Positions 46,415 to 57,115 of a stretch of DNA of 64,000 bases are shown here, piece after piece. Source of the DNA: Auricularia sp. M13. Its lineage: Eukaryota; Basidiomycota; Agaricomycetes; Auriculariales; Auriculariaceae. The stretch covers positions 4,526,001 through 4,590,000 of the forward strand of contig CM073194.1 of the NCBI GenBank assembly GCA_037042915.1. Reading direction: 5' to 3'. Each line of letters begins with the position of its first letter. Within the stretch, counting starts at the first letter, position 1. The position numbers and the translations under genes are program-made. The notes under the pieces were generated by a model. It did not search any database, had not been told where the DNA came from, and saw only the letters and a list, made by a program, of their open reading frames with translations.

Positions 46415-48891
46415 ATGGCAACCCTCCCAAGGGCAGCGGCCAAGTCTCCCACCGCCTCCAAGTTCATGTCTCGACCGCCGTCCGAGTTCGACGCTGGGAT
46501 CAACGCATCTGCCGCGTGGACCGAGCACCTCGAGCGCGGCTCGTCCTACCACCAGACCCTCTCCGATGACGAGGAATCGGACCTGGAGCGCGAGCACGGC
46601 CGGCCAGCACGCGCTCTGTACGACTTTGATGGCAAGGCCGAGTACCGCGAGCTCTCGTTCAGCGCGGGAGCCGATCTCACTATTATCAAGGAGCTCCAGG
46701 AAGGCTGGAGCCTTGCGAATTGCGCCGGAGAGGTTGGGCTTGTACCCAAGTCGTATTATATCGTGCGTACCGTTCGTTAGTCGTTAACCTCATTCGTGAC
46801 ACTCATGTCTGAACAGTTTACGGCGGAATTCAAGTCGTCACCTTCAGCCTTCTCTTCACATTCGCGACAGCGGACTGTCACAGACAACGACGATGTCACG
46901 CCTCGAACGTCACCGCGGAATACGCCACCACCGCTCATGCCTCAGGCAACGGGCGATTGGACGTACTTCCCGAGCTTCAGGCAAAGTCTGCTCGGAGGGA
47001 AGAGTCTCAATCGCTTCTCCAGTTTTGTGACGACGGGAGCGGAGGATTGGGTCCTCAACGGCAGCGAGGAAGTGCCGCAGGAGGCCTTCTCGCATTCCCG
47101 CGACCATTCCCGTGCTCAGCCAGATGAAGACGAGGAGGAGAATGGGGAAGAGGAAGAGCAGGACGACGCCGTCGCCCGCGAACGCGCCGCAGCCGAGGCG
47201 AACAAACACTTCGTCGAGGAGGGCCCGTCGTGGAAGTCCAAGCTTCCACCGTTCCGCGTGCTCGTGCACACGCCCGAGAAGCGGACGAACGCGCTCACTG
47301 GCGCCTACACGATCTACCACGTCACGTCGCTCTTCTACGCCGAGCGCGCCGAAGGCGACCCTTCCCCTCCACCGCCACCGACGCGCATTACCGTCCACCG
47401 CCGCTTCTCGCATTTTGTCTTCCTGCACACGGCCCTCACGCGCAGGCTGCCGGGCATTGCGCTGCCCCCGCTGCCCGAGAAGCAGTATGCCGGGCGGTTC
47501 AGCCAGGAGTTCGTCGAGGCGCGCCGCGGCGACCTTGAGCGCTACCTCAGCCGCGTCGTGCGACACCCCGTCGCGCGCTACGCCGAGGCCGTCACGTTCT
47601 TTCTCTCCTGCGAAAGTGAGCAGGTGCGTTCCCGCCCGCCGCGTGCCGTCTTTCGCTAACTGCGAGTTGAAGGAATGGCGGCGCCTCGTGCCGCAGCACA
47701 TGAACCTCCCGCCGGCCGGCCCGTCGTTCTACGCGCGCGTGTTCCACCCTGCGTTCAACGTCGACGCGGACGACGCGCGCACGTCCGTTGAGCGCTTCGA
47801 CGTGCACACCAAGGCCGTTAAGAAGGGCGTGCAGCATCTCCGCTCGGCGTTTGGCAAGTTCAGGAACGCGCGCGCAGAGATGAGCGTCGCGCAGCGGCTC
47901 ATTTCGTACTCGTTCTTATCGCTCATCACCGCAACGCCGATGGCCAAGGCGAGTCCTGCGCCGGAGGACGACGAGGATGAGGACGAGGACGAGCCGGGGC
48001 CGAGCGTAAAGAAGGGCGCGACGAACTCGCATGGCGCGTGGTGTTGGCGAGAGAATTGCGAAGGTGGGCCCTTTCAACCATAATGTGCTACTGCTTCTGA
48101 CGCTTACTTGATTTCAGACTGTCTGCGGTTAACGAAGAACATCCAAGGCATGTCTGACGCGCTGCACGCAGTGGCCGATATGCATGAGGAGAATGTGCGT
48201 TGTCTGAATTTCAATCCGACTTGCATTCATCTTCGAGCAGGCTCGCACGTCGTCTCTGGCCACGCACGAGTCGTTTAAGGAAGTCGCCCATCCAGACTCG
48301 ATATACGCGGTATGCATCTTGCAAAACGCGCCACTCCACATGCATTCTGATGCTTAGCAGCCAGTGATGGAAACCCATCGAGCCACACTGACGCGATATC
48401 GCGACGCGTCAACAACGCGTGTAAGTGTCTCGCCCCGCTTTCCATCAATTCCACAGCTGACTTCATTCACGCAGCCAGACGAAGATATCGCGGCGCGGTG
48501 TGAGACGGTGCTGAACACGACGATGGCCGAGTTCGACACGTATCACACGCAGAAGCAGGAAGACTTCGAGCGGCTCGCGACGCAGCACCTGGACGCGGAG
48601 ATCGCACTCTACGAGGGTGCGCTGGCGCGGCTGCGCGCTGCGCGCGAGGCGTTCGACTATGCGGACCCAGCGGAGGACGCGCGGGTGCGCGCGCCGAGCA
48701 AGTACGAGCGCGAGCTGCCGCAGCCGCGGCTGCGCGTCGACCCGCCGCTCACGATGCCGTGCCCGCATGTGTTCGACTCGGCGCCGATGCGGCCTGTCAG
48801 CGTCGCGATTCAGGAGGGCGTTGGGATGCTCATGGGCCGCGGGGGTGAGGGGCGGGCGAGCGTTGCCAGTGTTTTTGGCAAGTTCTGGTGA
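46415..48891 (+). CDS. SH3-PX-BAR sorting nexin (SNX9/18-like)
   Basis: Sorting nexins of this class bind phosphoinositides with a PX domain and bend membranes with a BAR domain during endocytic traffic. From the chosen start (46415, MATLPRAAAKSPTASKFMSR) an SH3 domain follows at about residues 70-125: ARALYDFDGKAEYRELSF, then EGWSLANCAGEVGLVPKSYY. The second exon has an acidic linker and the PX domain: FRVLVHTPEKRT, VHRRFSHFVFLHTALTRRLP and LPEKQYAGRFSQEFVEARRG. After an intron near 47626-47673 the BAR region runs through several exons (YARVFHPAFN, DVHTKAVKKGVQHLRSAF, MSDALHAVADMHEENA, TLTRYRDASTTR, VLNTTMAEFDTYHTQKQEDF), stop at 48891. The start is the first ATG that leaves the SH3 intact; an earlier in-frame start is possible. 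Confidence 0.85.
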
Positions 48892-49584
48892 CGGTAACGG
48901 TTGTAACCCTCTGTCGCCCTTACTCCTTGTTCTGGTGAGCTCACTGTTCCTTGGCCCTTATTGCTCTTTTCTTGGCATTTTACCACGTACTGCATGATAC
49001 TTACCTATCCGTCAATGCATTTCATCCCCGGATGCTCTTTTCTTGAGCTGTCAGGAGTGCGCCTGGTGTTTCTTGGCTGTGAACAGGCAGTGGCGAGGTG
49101 GCAACCTGAGTCTGCCAGGGACTTAGGGATGCACAGGAGTGCCTGACAAATGCGCTCCGGGAAAAGGCAAATCGTTGGCCCAACTGGGTACAGGGATGCC
49201 TAGGGATACGTTGGGGACACCAGTCGATGCGTGTCACCGTCCAAGGCCCGCAGGGGAACGAGGCCAGGTGTAAGCACTTCTGGTATGTCTCATTGTAACG
49301 TTTCTCAACTTTCCCTGAAACTCTGTGCACGAAAGGGCCTGAAAACACCTACGAGCACAGTACTTGCTGCAGTGCTCTGTATGCCGTGAGATTCGGACAT
49401 AACGCTAAGCGGTTTTCAGTTCGTCCATGGGCATCAGGGTATGATACCCGGCGTCTTGGCTGCACCGCCACGATCGAGAAGACCGAGTAGAAAACCGGAC
49501 CCCTGCTCTGCAGGAGAGCCGCATTACCCAGCTACATTACCTACCTAGTCTAGAGCCCCGACACCCCGAGTCATTCTCATCACG
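48892..49584. other. Intergenic
   Basis: Downstream of the sorting nexin and upstream of the DUF3237-like gene. CT-rich pieces occur at 48910-48970. No coding block was found. Confidence 0.55.
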
Positions 49585-50349
49585 ATGTTCAACGTTCTCC
49601 TCGCCCCGCTCGTCCTGCTCGCGCCTGCCCTAGTCGCCGGCAACAACGTCCCCCCGAAGACTCTCGCCGCCGCGGACACGAGCTTCTACAAGCCGCCCAT
49701 CGGCACGCCGTTCATCCAGTTCAAAGCAATTGCGAACCTGCCCATCAACACGACGACGCCGACGGGCGTGGTCGCATCGTCTGCGAACGGCGGTGGCAAC
49801 GTTACCGGCACCATCGTGGGCACCATCCTCCCCGTCGGCGCAGGCTTTGAGCGCGTGTCGAACGAGGCCAACGGGACAGTCAGCGTACGTCGAGGCTTTT
49901 CCCTCATTCTCTAATGTGCATTAACTCACGCGACTGTATTGCCTTCTTGCAGTTCTACGAGAACCGCTACCAGTTCCAAAATGACAAGAACGAGACGTTC
50001 ATCGTGTCCGTGACGGCCAACATCCGCTACGCGAACAAGGCGTTGCACGCTCTCGGCTGGGGGTGAGTCTTTCCAAGAACTTTGGAGCCGTCCGACTTCT
50101 CTGACGCAAAAATCCTCTGGTAATAGCAAATTCGAGACGCAGGCAGCGGGGTACGAGCAGATCAACTATAACACCTACCTCGCCGAAGTCATGGCCAACT
50201 TCGACACGGGCATCGCTGAGATCGAGTTCTTCGAGCTCAACACCGGCGGCCGCATCGACGGCAAGCCCATCCGGGCGCTCCTCACGCCCGAGGAGGCCGC
50301 CGAGCTCGACCAGCAGGAGAGCGCGGGCAACGCGGGGGGCAAGCCGTGA
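49585..50349 (+). CDS. Secreted DUF3237-like protein
   Basis: Three exons (49585-49884, 49953-50062, 50127-50349) encode a protein with a signal peptide (MFNVLLAPLVLLAPALVAG). The mature chain reads FIQFKAIANLPINTTT, then ANGGGNVTGTIVGTILPVGA, FERVSNEANGTVSFYENRYQ and NETFIVSVTANIRYANKALH. It then has FETQAAGYEQINYNTYLAEV and IAEIEFFELNTGGRIDG, ending GNAGGKP. The order of a 'G.v.G.ilP.G..w..v...G......Y.l...dg..i.v...g...' pattern recalls DUF3237, a beta-barrel domain common in secreted fungal proteins; that link is moderate. Function unknown. Splice sites are canonical. Confidence 0.7.
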
Positions 50350-50982
50350 GCGAGTTTCCCAGCCCCTCGGCGAGTTTCGCGCGCTTAGACCTTCTCCGTC
50401 TCTTTCCATGTCTCCTGAGCTCCTCATTGCCAGTGCCTCGGGCTCAAGCATCATGATGTTGCGACTCCTAATGATCCTCCCCGTACTCATCATGTTGACT
50501 TACTGAACTTACGGACGACGCTTAATTGGCACCATGAGTAGGTTAGATGTGCGCCTTGCCCATTGATAGTCCCAACCAATTCCGCTGGAGGCTTGGCTGC
50601 TGGAGTCCCACACCTCTAATTGTCACGTTTTCAAGTCAGATTGTGATCTTCGAACAAATTCTTTCACTTAACACGACGGAAGCAAAGCTCTCTGCATCGG
50701 AAGCTCCGCGAAATGGAGAATCTCTGATTGGTCAATGCTGACAGTCTTGTTAGACTCGTCTCAGTCTCTCCGAGGCCACTCGTGGACTGCCAAGTACTTT
50801 TTATATGATATTGCCATCTCATCTATCGATTCAACTGGAGACGAGTTGCAAGTCGCGTTTCCGGGCAGCACGGCTCCGACGGAGCGTGACTGCAAAGCAT
50901 TGGCCAGCTCCGACCACGGATCCGAGACCGATCTTAGACTTCATCTCCTTATACGCGACCTGCGCACGCGCAACTGGCAACT
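50350..50982. other. Intergenic
   Basis: Between the DUF3237-like stop and the RLI1 start. A GGCTCCGACGGAGC palindrome-like string lies near 50872. No coding block was found. Confidence 0.5.
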
Positions 50983-53120
50983 ATGGCCGACAAAATAACT
51001 CGTATTGCCATCGTTGACTCGAACAAATGCCGTCCCAAGCGTTGTGCGCAGGAGTGCAAAAAAGTGAGAAATTTAGCTGCTTGGTGAGCGCGCCGGCCAC
51101 GTTGCTGACCACCGCCTGCAGTCATGTCCGGTCGTCAAGATGGGTCAGTCCTGGGATTAGAAGTTGTCACGCTATACGGTCACTAATGAGTGTGACTGCA
51201 CAGGCAAACTGTGCATAGAAGTCAAGTCGACCGACAAGATTGCTTTTATTTCGGAAATTCTGTGCATCGGTTGTGGTATTTGCGTTAAAAAGTGAGCATC
51301 GAGCTCATCGCGTGCCTGGATACTTACTAACCAGTTGCCAGATGCCCGTTCGAGGCCATTCAAATCATTAATTTGCCGACTAACCTGGCGTCCGAGGTCT
51401 CGCATCGGTACACCGCCAACTCGTTCAAGCTGCATCGCCTGCCGACTCCGCGCCCTGGCCAAGTGCTTGGTCTTGTCGGTACCAACGGCATTGGCAAGAG
51501 CACGGCGCTCAGAATTTTGGCTGGAAATCTGAAGCCCAACCTTGGGCGCTATGACGTGTGTAATCTTTTTGCACGCTGAGATTTGTAGCTGACGATCGTC
51601 GCAGGACCCGCCCGACTGGCAGGAAATTCTCAAGTACTACCGCGGTTCGGAGCTGCAGAACTACTTCACGAAGGTGCTCGAGGACAACCTGAAGGCGCTC
51701 ATCAAGCCGCAATACGTCGACCACCTGCCCAAGTCGATCAAGGGCACGCCGACCGTCAGCGAGATGCTCGACTCCAAGCTCGAGCGCGATAACAAGCAGG
51801 AGATCGTAGACGCGCTCCAGCTCAACGAAGTACTGCAGCGCCAGGTCCCGCAGCTCTCTGGTGGCGAGTTGCAGCGTTTTGCTATTGCCATGTCGTGTAT
51901 CCGCAAGGTCGACGTGTACATGTTCGACGAGCCGTCCAGCTACCTCGACATTAAGCAGCGCCTCGAGGCCGCGCGTGTCATCCGTGGCCTGCTCACGCCC
52001 GACTGCTATGTCATCGCCGTCGAGCATGACTTGTCCGTGCTCGACTACCTGTCCGACTTTGTCTGCTGCCTGTACGGCAAGCCGTCCATGTACGGCGTCG
52101 TGACGATGCCGTTCTCGGTCCGCGAAGGTACCTCGCCATTTTGTCTGGTTTGAAGATAAATGCTGAAAACTGTCGCAGGTATCAACATCTTCTTGGACGG
52201 CTTCATCCCAACCGAGAACCTGCGTTTCCGCGAGGACAGCCTGAGTTTCAAGATGGTCGAGACGGCCGAGGAGATCATCATCGACAAGACGCGGCGCTAC
52301 TCGTACCCGGCGATGAGCAAGACGCTCGGCTCGTTCAAGCTGACCGTCGAGGCGGGCGAGTTCACCGATTCCGAAATCATCGTGATGCTCGGCGAGAATG
52401 GCACGGGCAAGACGACGTTCGTGCGCCTGCTCGCGGGCGACACGCCCGACGTCGAGGTTGACAAGCAGTCCTGGGCGGTGTCGCTCAAGCCGCAGACGAT
52501 CTCGCCCAAGTTCCCCGGCACCGTCCGCATGCTGCTGCTCAAGCAGATCAAGGCGGCGTTCATGCACCCGCAGTTCAACACGGACGTCGTTAAGCCGATG
52601 AACCTCGACGGCATCATCGACCAGGATGTCAAGACGCTCTCCGGCGGCGAGCTGCAGCGCGTCGCGATCGTGCTGTGCCTCGGCAAGCCGAACGTCAGCC
52701 TGTACCTCATCGACGAGCCGTCGTCCTTCCTCGACTCGGAGCAGCGTATTGTCGCGAGCAAGGTCATCAAGCGCTTTATCTTGCACGCTAAGAAGACTGC
52801 GTTCATCATCGAGCACGACTTCATCATGGCCACCTACCTCGCCGACCGCGTCATCGTGTTCGAGGGCCAGCCCGCCGTGTCCGCCACCGCCACTCCGCCT
52901 CAGACCCTGCTGAGCGGTATGAACAAGTTCCTTGCAAGCCTCGAGATCACGTTTCGCCGCGACCCGACCAACTACCGCCCGCGCGTCAACAAGCTTAACA
53001 GCGTGAAGGACCGCGAGCAGAAGAGTGCGTTTTCTTGATTTCTTTCGTCCTGTTCTGTTCCGAGCGCCGAGCTGACATGCTTACGCAGCATCTGGTAATT
53101 TCTTCTTCCTCGAAGAATAA
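50983..53120 (+). CDS. RLI1: ABCE1/RLI1 ribosome-recycling ATPase
   Basis: Rli1 splits ribosomes after termination and also acts in initiation and ribosome export; it carries two Fe-S clusters and two ABC ATPase domains. The start at 50983 gives [20 protein letters not shown]. The Fe-S region has [20 protein letters not shown] and [13 protein letters not shown], giving the eight cysteines. ABC domain 1 shows the Walker [10 protein letters not shown], the signature [12 protein letters not shown] and the Walker [13 protein letters not shown]. Domain 2 shows [10 protein letters not shown], the signature [12 protein letters not shown] and [10 protein letters not shown]. The last small exon, after a GTGCGT intron, ends [12 protein letters not shown] at 53118-53120. 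Six introns were removed. All catalytic motifs are intact. Confidence 0.96.
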
Positions 53121-54621
53121 CACCTGTTCTGGTGGTTGCAGTTGTGCCAACGCAGCATCTAGAACTAGGCGCGTAGGTGGGGTGGGTGGGGCGCCTGTCC
53201 ATAACACGGATTAATGCAGGAGCCGCGCGCGAACTGATGTAGCGGGCAACACATCTCAAGTAATGCAATGCGTTTGGTCTGGACGTTCTATCTGCGCTGC
53301 ATGAGCAGACTCTTCATTCATTGTGGCTGGGATATGCACTCGGCGGCAGGATCCTGCACGACTGTGGCTCGTTTGCTGACTCACTGGTCAGCGCTCATGC
53401 AATTGTTACAGGTGCTGGATGTCGCGCAAGCTACGAGCTCTGCTGTGCCTCTTCCTGCTGATTCCGCAAGCCTTTTCGTGCGCACCGATGGACCGATGGT
53501 TCGCAATGCGAGAGTGTTCATTGGCTCCTTGACACTTCTTCGTGCCAGCATGCCCGGGCCCAACTGGCGTCAACTCCACCCGACACTGCATGCAATCCTC
53601 GACGACGCGAGCGCACCTGCCAGCAGTGACAAGGACTGTCTTCGCGTGCCCAGTCTTACATACACGACGTGGCGGCATCGCAAGGCGCAACAGCGATACC
53701 GACTCCGTCTCCTGGGACCCACAGCAGCATCGAATTGTGATTCTGGGCCCTTATCCATAAACTCTCTGCTGCAAGGATGCGCGGGGGATAATCGTAATGT
53801 CCTAGGCCCATGCACACGATGTCGTTGGTGATAACGTGCGCTACCGCTGGAGAATGTTCGCGCCGATGCAACCTACGTAGTGCGAGGCTTCACCGCAACG
53901 CCATCACGTGTGAGTTGGGAATCGCCGCCACGCATCGATTCCGCTATATTGCAAGGGGCATGACCTATTCTGACAGTAGACCTGGCGGCATCTGCCAACG
54001 CCGTGCTGCAACATCGGCTGCACAAAGCCATGCTTTTCCTTCGGCACGTTTGCCTGCAACCTATCCGGACGTTGCGATCGCCTGGTGGCCAGCAACGCCT
54101 TGCTGCACAGTAGGAAGCCTTTGAACCCGGACCGACACAGTGGAGGACCTCGTAGGCGTGCCGCGACTAAAGGATATGCTGGAGCGTTCAGCGAGCAGGA
54201 AGTCGCTGGGTCTGTCTGGTTCAGGTGCAAAATTTCTACGTGAGCTCCATCAAACTGTACTTATAGCTGGTCTGCTGTTTCATAGGCTATGGCCTAGCCA
54301 TTGCCAGTGCATTCTGCTGAAGTGTCAGCGGCGTGTCCATCGGTTTGGCCATGCACTTCTCAATCCTCCGTATTCATCCCGCGAATACTCATTCCCCGGT
54401 TTCCCCGCAATCTTATCGTGATCGCTCCCGCCCCTCCATGAACGTACGGACGGTAGCAGAAATGCCTCGCTGCCAGTGCTGCGGGTGAGAGTCCAAGCTA
54501 AGTAGCAATCTCGAAATACACAGTGCGGACTGCCGACTGCCGTTCTGCGCTGGACGTGCGCTGATAAAAGGCCCAGACAGACCACCGAAAGCCCCCACTT
54601 AGCCTGCAACAGATCATCGAC
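53121..54621. other. Stretch without a supported gene
   Basis: One long plus-strand frame (53268-53831) lacks any family pattern. In another frame an ATG at 53419 opens MSRKLRALLCLFLLIPQAFS, a signal-peptide-like stretch, which stops after 37 codons. It is too short to call. Nothing else was seen. Confidence 0.4.
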
Positions 54622-55521
54622 ATGCTCAGCTCTTTCGTCGTCACTTGCCTGCTCTTCGCCAGCTCGGCCTTCGCGCACGGTGTCGTCACGTCGCCGGCCC
54701 CGCGTCGTGTAAATAAGCCTTGATTCTTGCGCTTTCTCCAGCTAGCTCATGCCTTGATAGGCTGGAGCTCAGCTCACCAACGTCTGCGGCTCTGGTCCTG
54801 CTCAGGTTCTCTCCAGTGGTCAGTACGCATTGATCACTTCGTGGCAAAATATTGATCTATGAGAAATGCTATAGACGTCAATGCACCGATTGAGAACGCC
54901 GTCAAGCAAGTCAGTTCTGCCACTACGGTAAGTAGTCGCACACCAATGACGGAGCATGCTCTCACGACGGACCAGGCGGACTGCAGTTTGTTCTTCTGCC
55001 GCGGACTCCAGGTGCGCAGAATTCAATTCATTTGTTTTTGTTTTCCATGACTAAATACCATCCTTCTCAGCTCGCCGACAATCTCGACCTCGTGCAAACT
55101 TTCCCCGCGGGTACGGTTGTACCTATGACCATCAACATCAAGGTTCGCCACATCGGTCCAGCTGTACGTCTCGCTTCGTTGTTTTCTCTCGAGGTCCAAT
55201 TGATTGTCGGCAGAATGTCTCCATCGTCAACACTAAGACACAAGCCCTGATGGGCCCGGCGCTCTTCTCGTGGCCTGTGTTCGCCGACCCTGCAGCGGCA
55301 GAGAACCCGCCCGCCAACGAAAGTGAGGCCTCCGTTACTTATTAGGTCGCGCAAGAGTACTCACCAGTGCCCTCGCAACAGCCTCGTTCAGCGTCACCAT
55401 TCCCGACCTTGGCGGCCAGTGCTCGCAGCTGGGAGCATGTAGCTTGCAGTGGTGGTGGTTCGGCTCGGAGGTGAAGCAGACGTACGAGAGCTGCGTCGAC
55501 TTCGTCCAGCCGGCTGAATGA
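54622..55521 (+). CDS. BIM1/X325-like secreted protein, copy A
   Basis: The start at 54622 gives a signal peptide ending before His: MLSSFVVTCLLFASSAFA, then HGVVTSPAPR. A mature N-terminal His is the hallmark of the copper-binding BIM1/X325 family, which resembles lytic polysaccharide monooxygenases but is linked to copper handling and surface function. Exons continue QLTNVCGSGPAQVLSS, VNAPIENAVKQVSSATT, ADCSLFFCRGLQ, LADNLDLVQTFPAGTVVPMT, then NVSIVNTKTQALMGPALFSW, and a last exon SFSVTIPDLGGQCSQLGACS to QTYESCVDFVQPAE, TGA at 55519-55521. About eight exons of 20-150 bases were joined. Compared with copy B it lacks a segment of about 18 residues with two cysteines, where an intron now sits. 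Family assignment is good; copper binding is inferred. Confidence 0.8.
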
Positions 55522-55980
55522 ACGAGAGAAGCTTCACACCTGCAAAATCCGATTTCAAAATATTAGGCCCAATTCAAAGTTACCAAGCTGTAGATAGGGC
55601 GCATAAATACACTGCCGCAAGCACTGAATTTCTCATCCATGATACTGTAAATTTTATGAGATGGTTTGTTGCACGGAAGATTGTCCGTTCTCCAACGAGA
55701 CAGCTTTGAGAGCCACAGGTGTATGAGACTAGAGACGACAGTGGTCCTTGTGGCAGTCACCTGAGACCTGCCAGAAGACCTTGTCAGGATCTTTCAGAAG
55801 CTTCAGAACTTGTTCGGATCCCCGACCTCTCCACATATATACCGCGCTGCGCCTTCTCACTTGCCGTTGCCAAATAGCGAGCGATTTTCGCGAAAAGCCC
55901 GGAGATGTGCGACAGTGCGAACCATGGTATAAATCAATGGGAGCTCAGAGGAGGCCTGGCCGAGCACCGTCAAGTTCAAC
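55522..55980. promoter_or_regulatory. Upstream region of BIM1-like copy B
   Basis: Between the copy A stop and the copy B start codon. A CACATATATACC TATA-like string lies near 55833. No other gene is seen. Confidence 0.45.
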
Positions 55981-56034
55981 ATGCAACTCTTGGCTACGAT
56001 TACTGTCGCCTTGACCATCACGAGTGGCACTCTC

Positions 56035-56561
56035 TAGTCTAGATGCTATTACAATTGCTTAATGCGGGTCGAAAATTCGGCATCAGCCGTGATGCACGTG
56101 ACCTCGTCGCGTCCTACATTTGTGGTTGGCACGCGTTCTGGCTTCAAAAAACCACTGAGACATACATTAATCACCTATTCTTAACCCATTTCTGTCGTTG
56201 TCGACGCCGAGTCCTTGACCAGGAGGGCATTTCAGCCGTTGTGCGCTGGCTTTGTGTGGCAGTGCCCGTTAGGCGCCGGATAAGTCTGTCCATTCGACAG
56301 ACGTTCCCATGCGCGGTAGCGTACACCTGAGCTGCTGAAAACTTAGTCAAAATCAATATAAACTTATTCCAATGCCAAATCCCAGCCCTCAGATTCGTCA
56401 AGTAAGCTTAAAGTATTTTACAGAATATCTGTGGTTTGCCCGGTGATCACCGCGATCACGGTTTGAGCCGAATTTGCGACCCGCATTTGGCAGGTCGCGT
56501 TATGATGCAGACTTTACATTGGAACGATTATCTTCCATCGTAAAGTCTGCAAAGGAGACTA
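56035..56561. mobile_element. Non-autonomous DNA transposon, 527 bp, with 9-bp target duplication
   Basis: The direct repeat GGCACTCTC flanks the element at 56026-56034 and 56562-56570. The element begins TAGTCT and ends AGACTA, a 6-base inverted end, with weaker matches beyond. Near the right end a hairpin pairs GCAGACTTTAC (56505-56515) with GTAAAGTCTGC (56540-56550). No transposase frame is present. A 9-base duplication would fit Mutator-like elements, though an 8-base reading (hAT) is not excluded. It interrupts the signal-peptide codons of the BIM1-like copy B. Confidence 0.75.
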
Positions 56562-56666
56562 GGCACTCTCGCACACGGCGTGATCACCTCCCCACCTCCC
56601 CGGACGCCAGGCGCAAACCTTCAGAAGGTCTGTGGTGCGGGACCAGCGGAGGTGCTGTCCAGCGGT

Positions 56667-57115
56667 AGGCCCCCCGAAAATCCCGATATATGTCCCATCT
56701 AAACGGGACCGAAAATCGGGCCTCCAGAGGCTCTTTCTCCCATCTAAACGGGACCGAGAATTGGAACCCTCAGGCTCAGGTCTCATGTAAACGGGACCGA
56801 GACTTGGTTCTCGGCCAGCCCAATGAAGACCTCTGTCGGAGCTCCCCAGTTGGTTTTCCGACCTATTTTGCTTAGCATCACACTATGGAAACATGTTTTC
56901 ATCTCTCCCATTAAGAATTAAGGCCTGGTAGCAGTATTGGAGCGAGTTTGTGCCCAATTAATGGTGCTGAGCTACTTCCGCGGAATTAAATTACATCCGG
57001 ATTGTTCCGAGCCTACAGGTAAATGGGACCGAATTTGCCACCTCCGGACCTCATAAACGGGACCGAAATTGGTCGAGGTCCGGATGAGACCTCAATTGGA
57101 ATTTTCGGGGGGCCT
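56667..57115. mobile_element. hAT-type MITE, 449 bp, with 8-bp target duplication
   Basis: The direct repeat CCAGCGGT flanks the element at 56659-56666 and 57116-57123. The ends are 18-base inverted repeats: AGGCCCCCCGAAAATCCC (56667-56684) and the complement of 57098-57115, with one mismatch. Inside, five direct copies of a TAAACGGGACCGA-type motif (near 56700, 56745, 56788, 57021 and 57053) are each followed by an AAT-Y-GG-like string. No coding sequence is present, so it is a non-autonomous element mobilised by a transposase elsewhere. An 8-base duplication with short inverted ends fits the hAT superfamily. The motif repeats could be transposase-binding sites. Confidence 0.85.

Noticed and set aside
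53268-53831. A 187-codon plus-strand frame
   Set aside because: No family pattern, no domain-like texture, and competing frames look no worse. It was not called as a gene.
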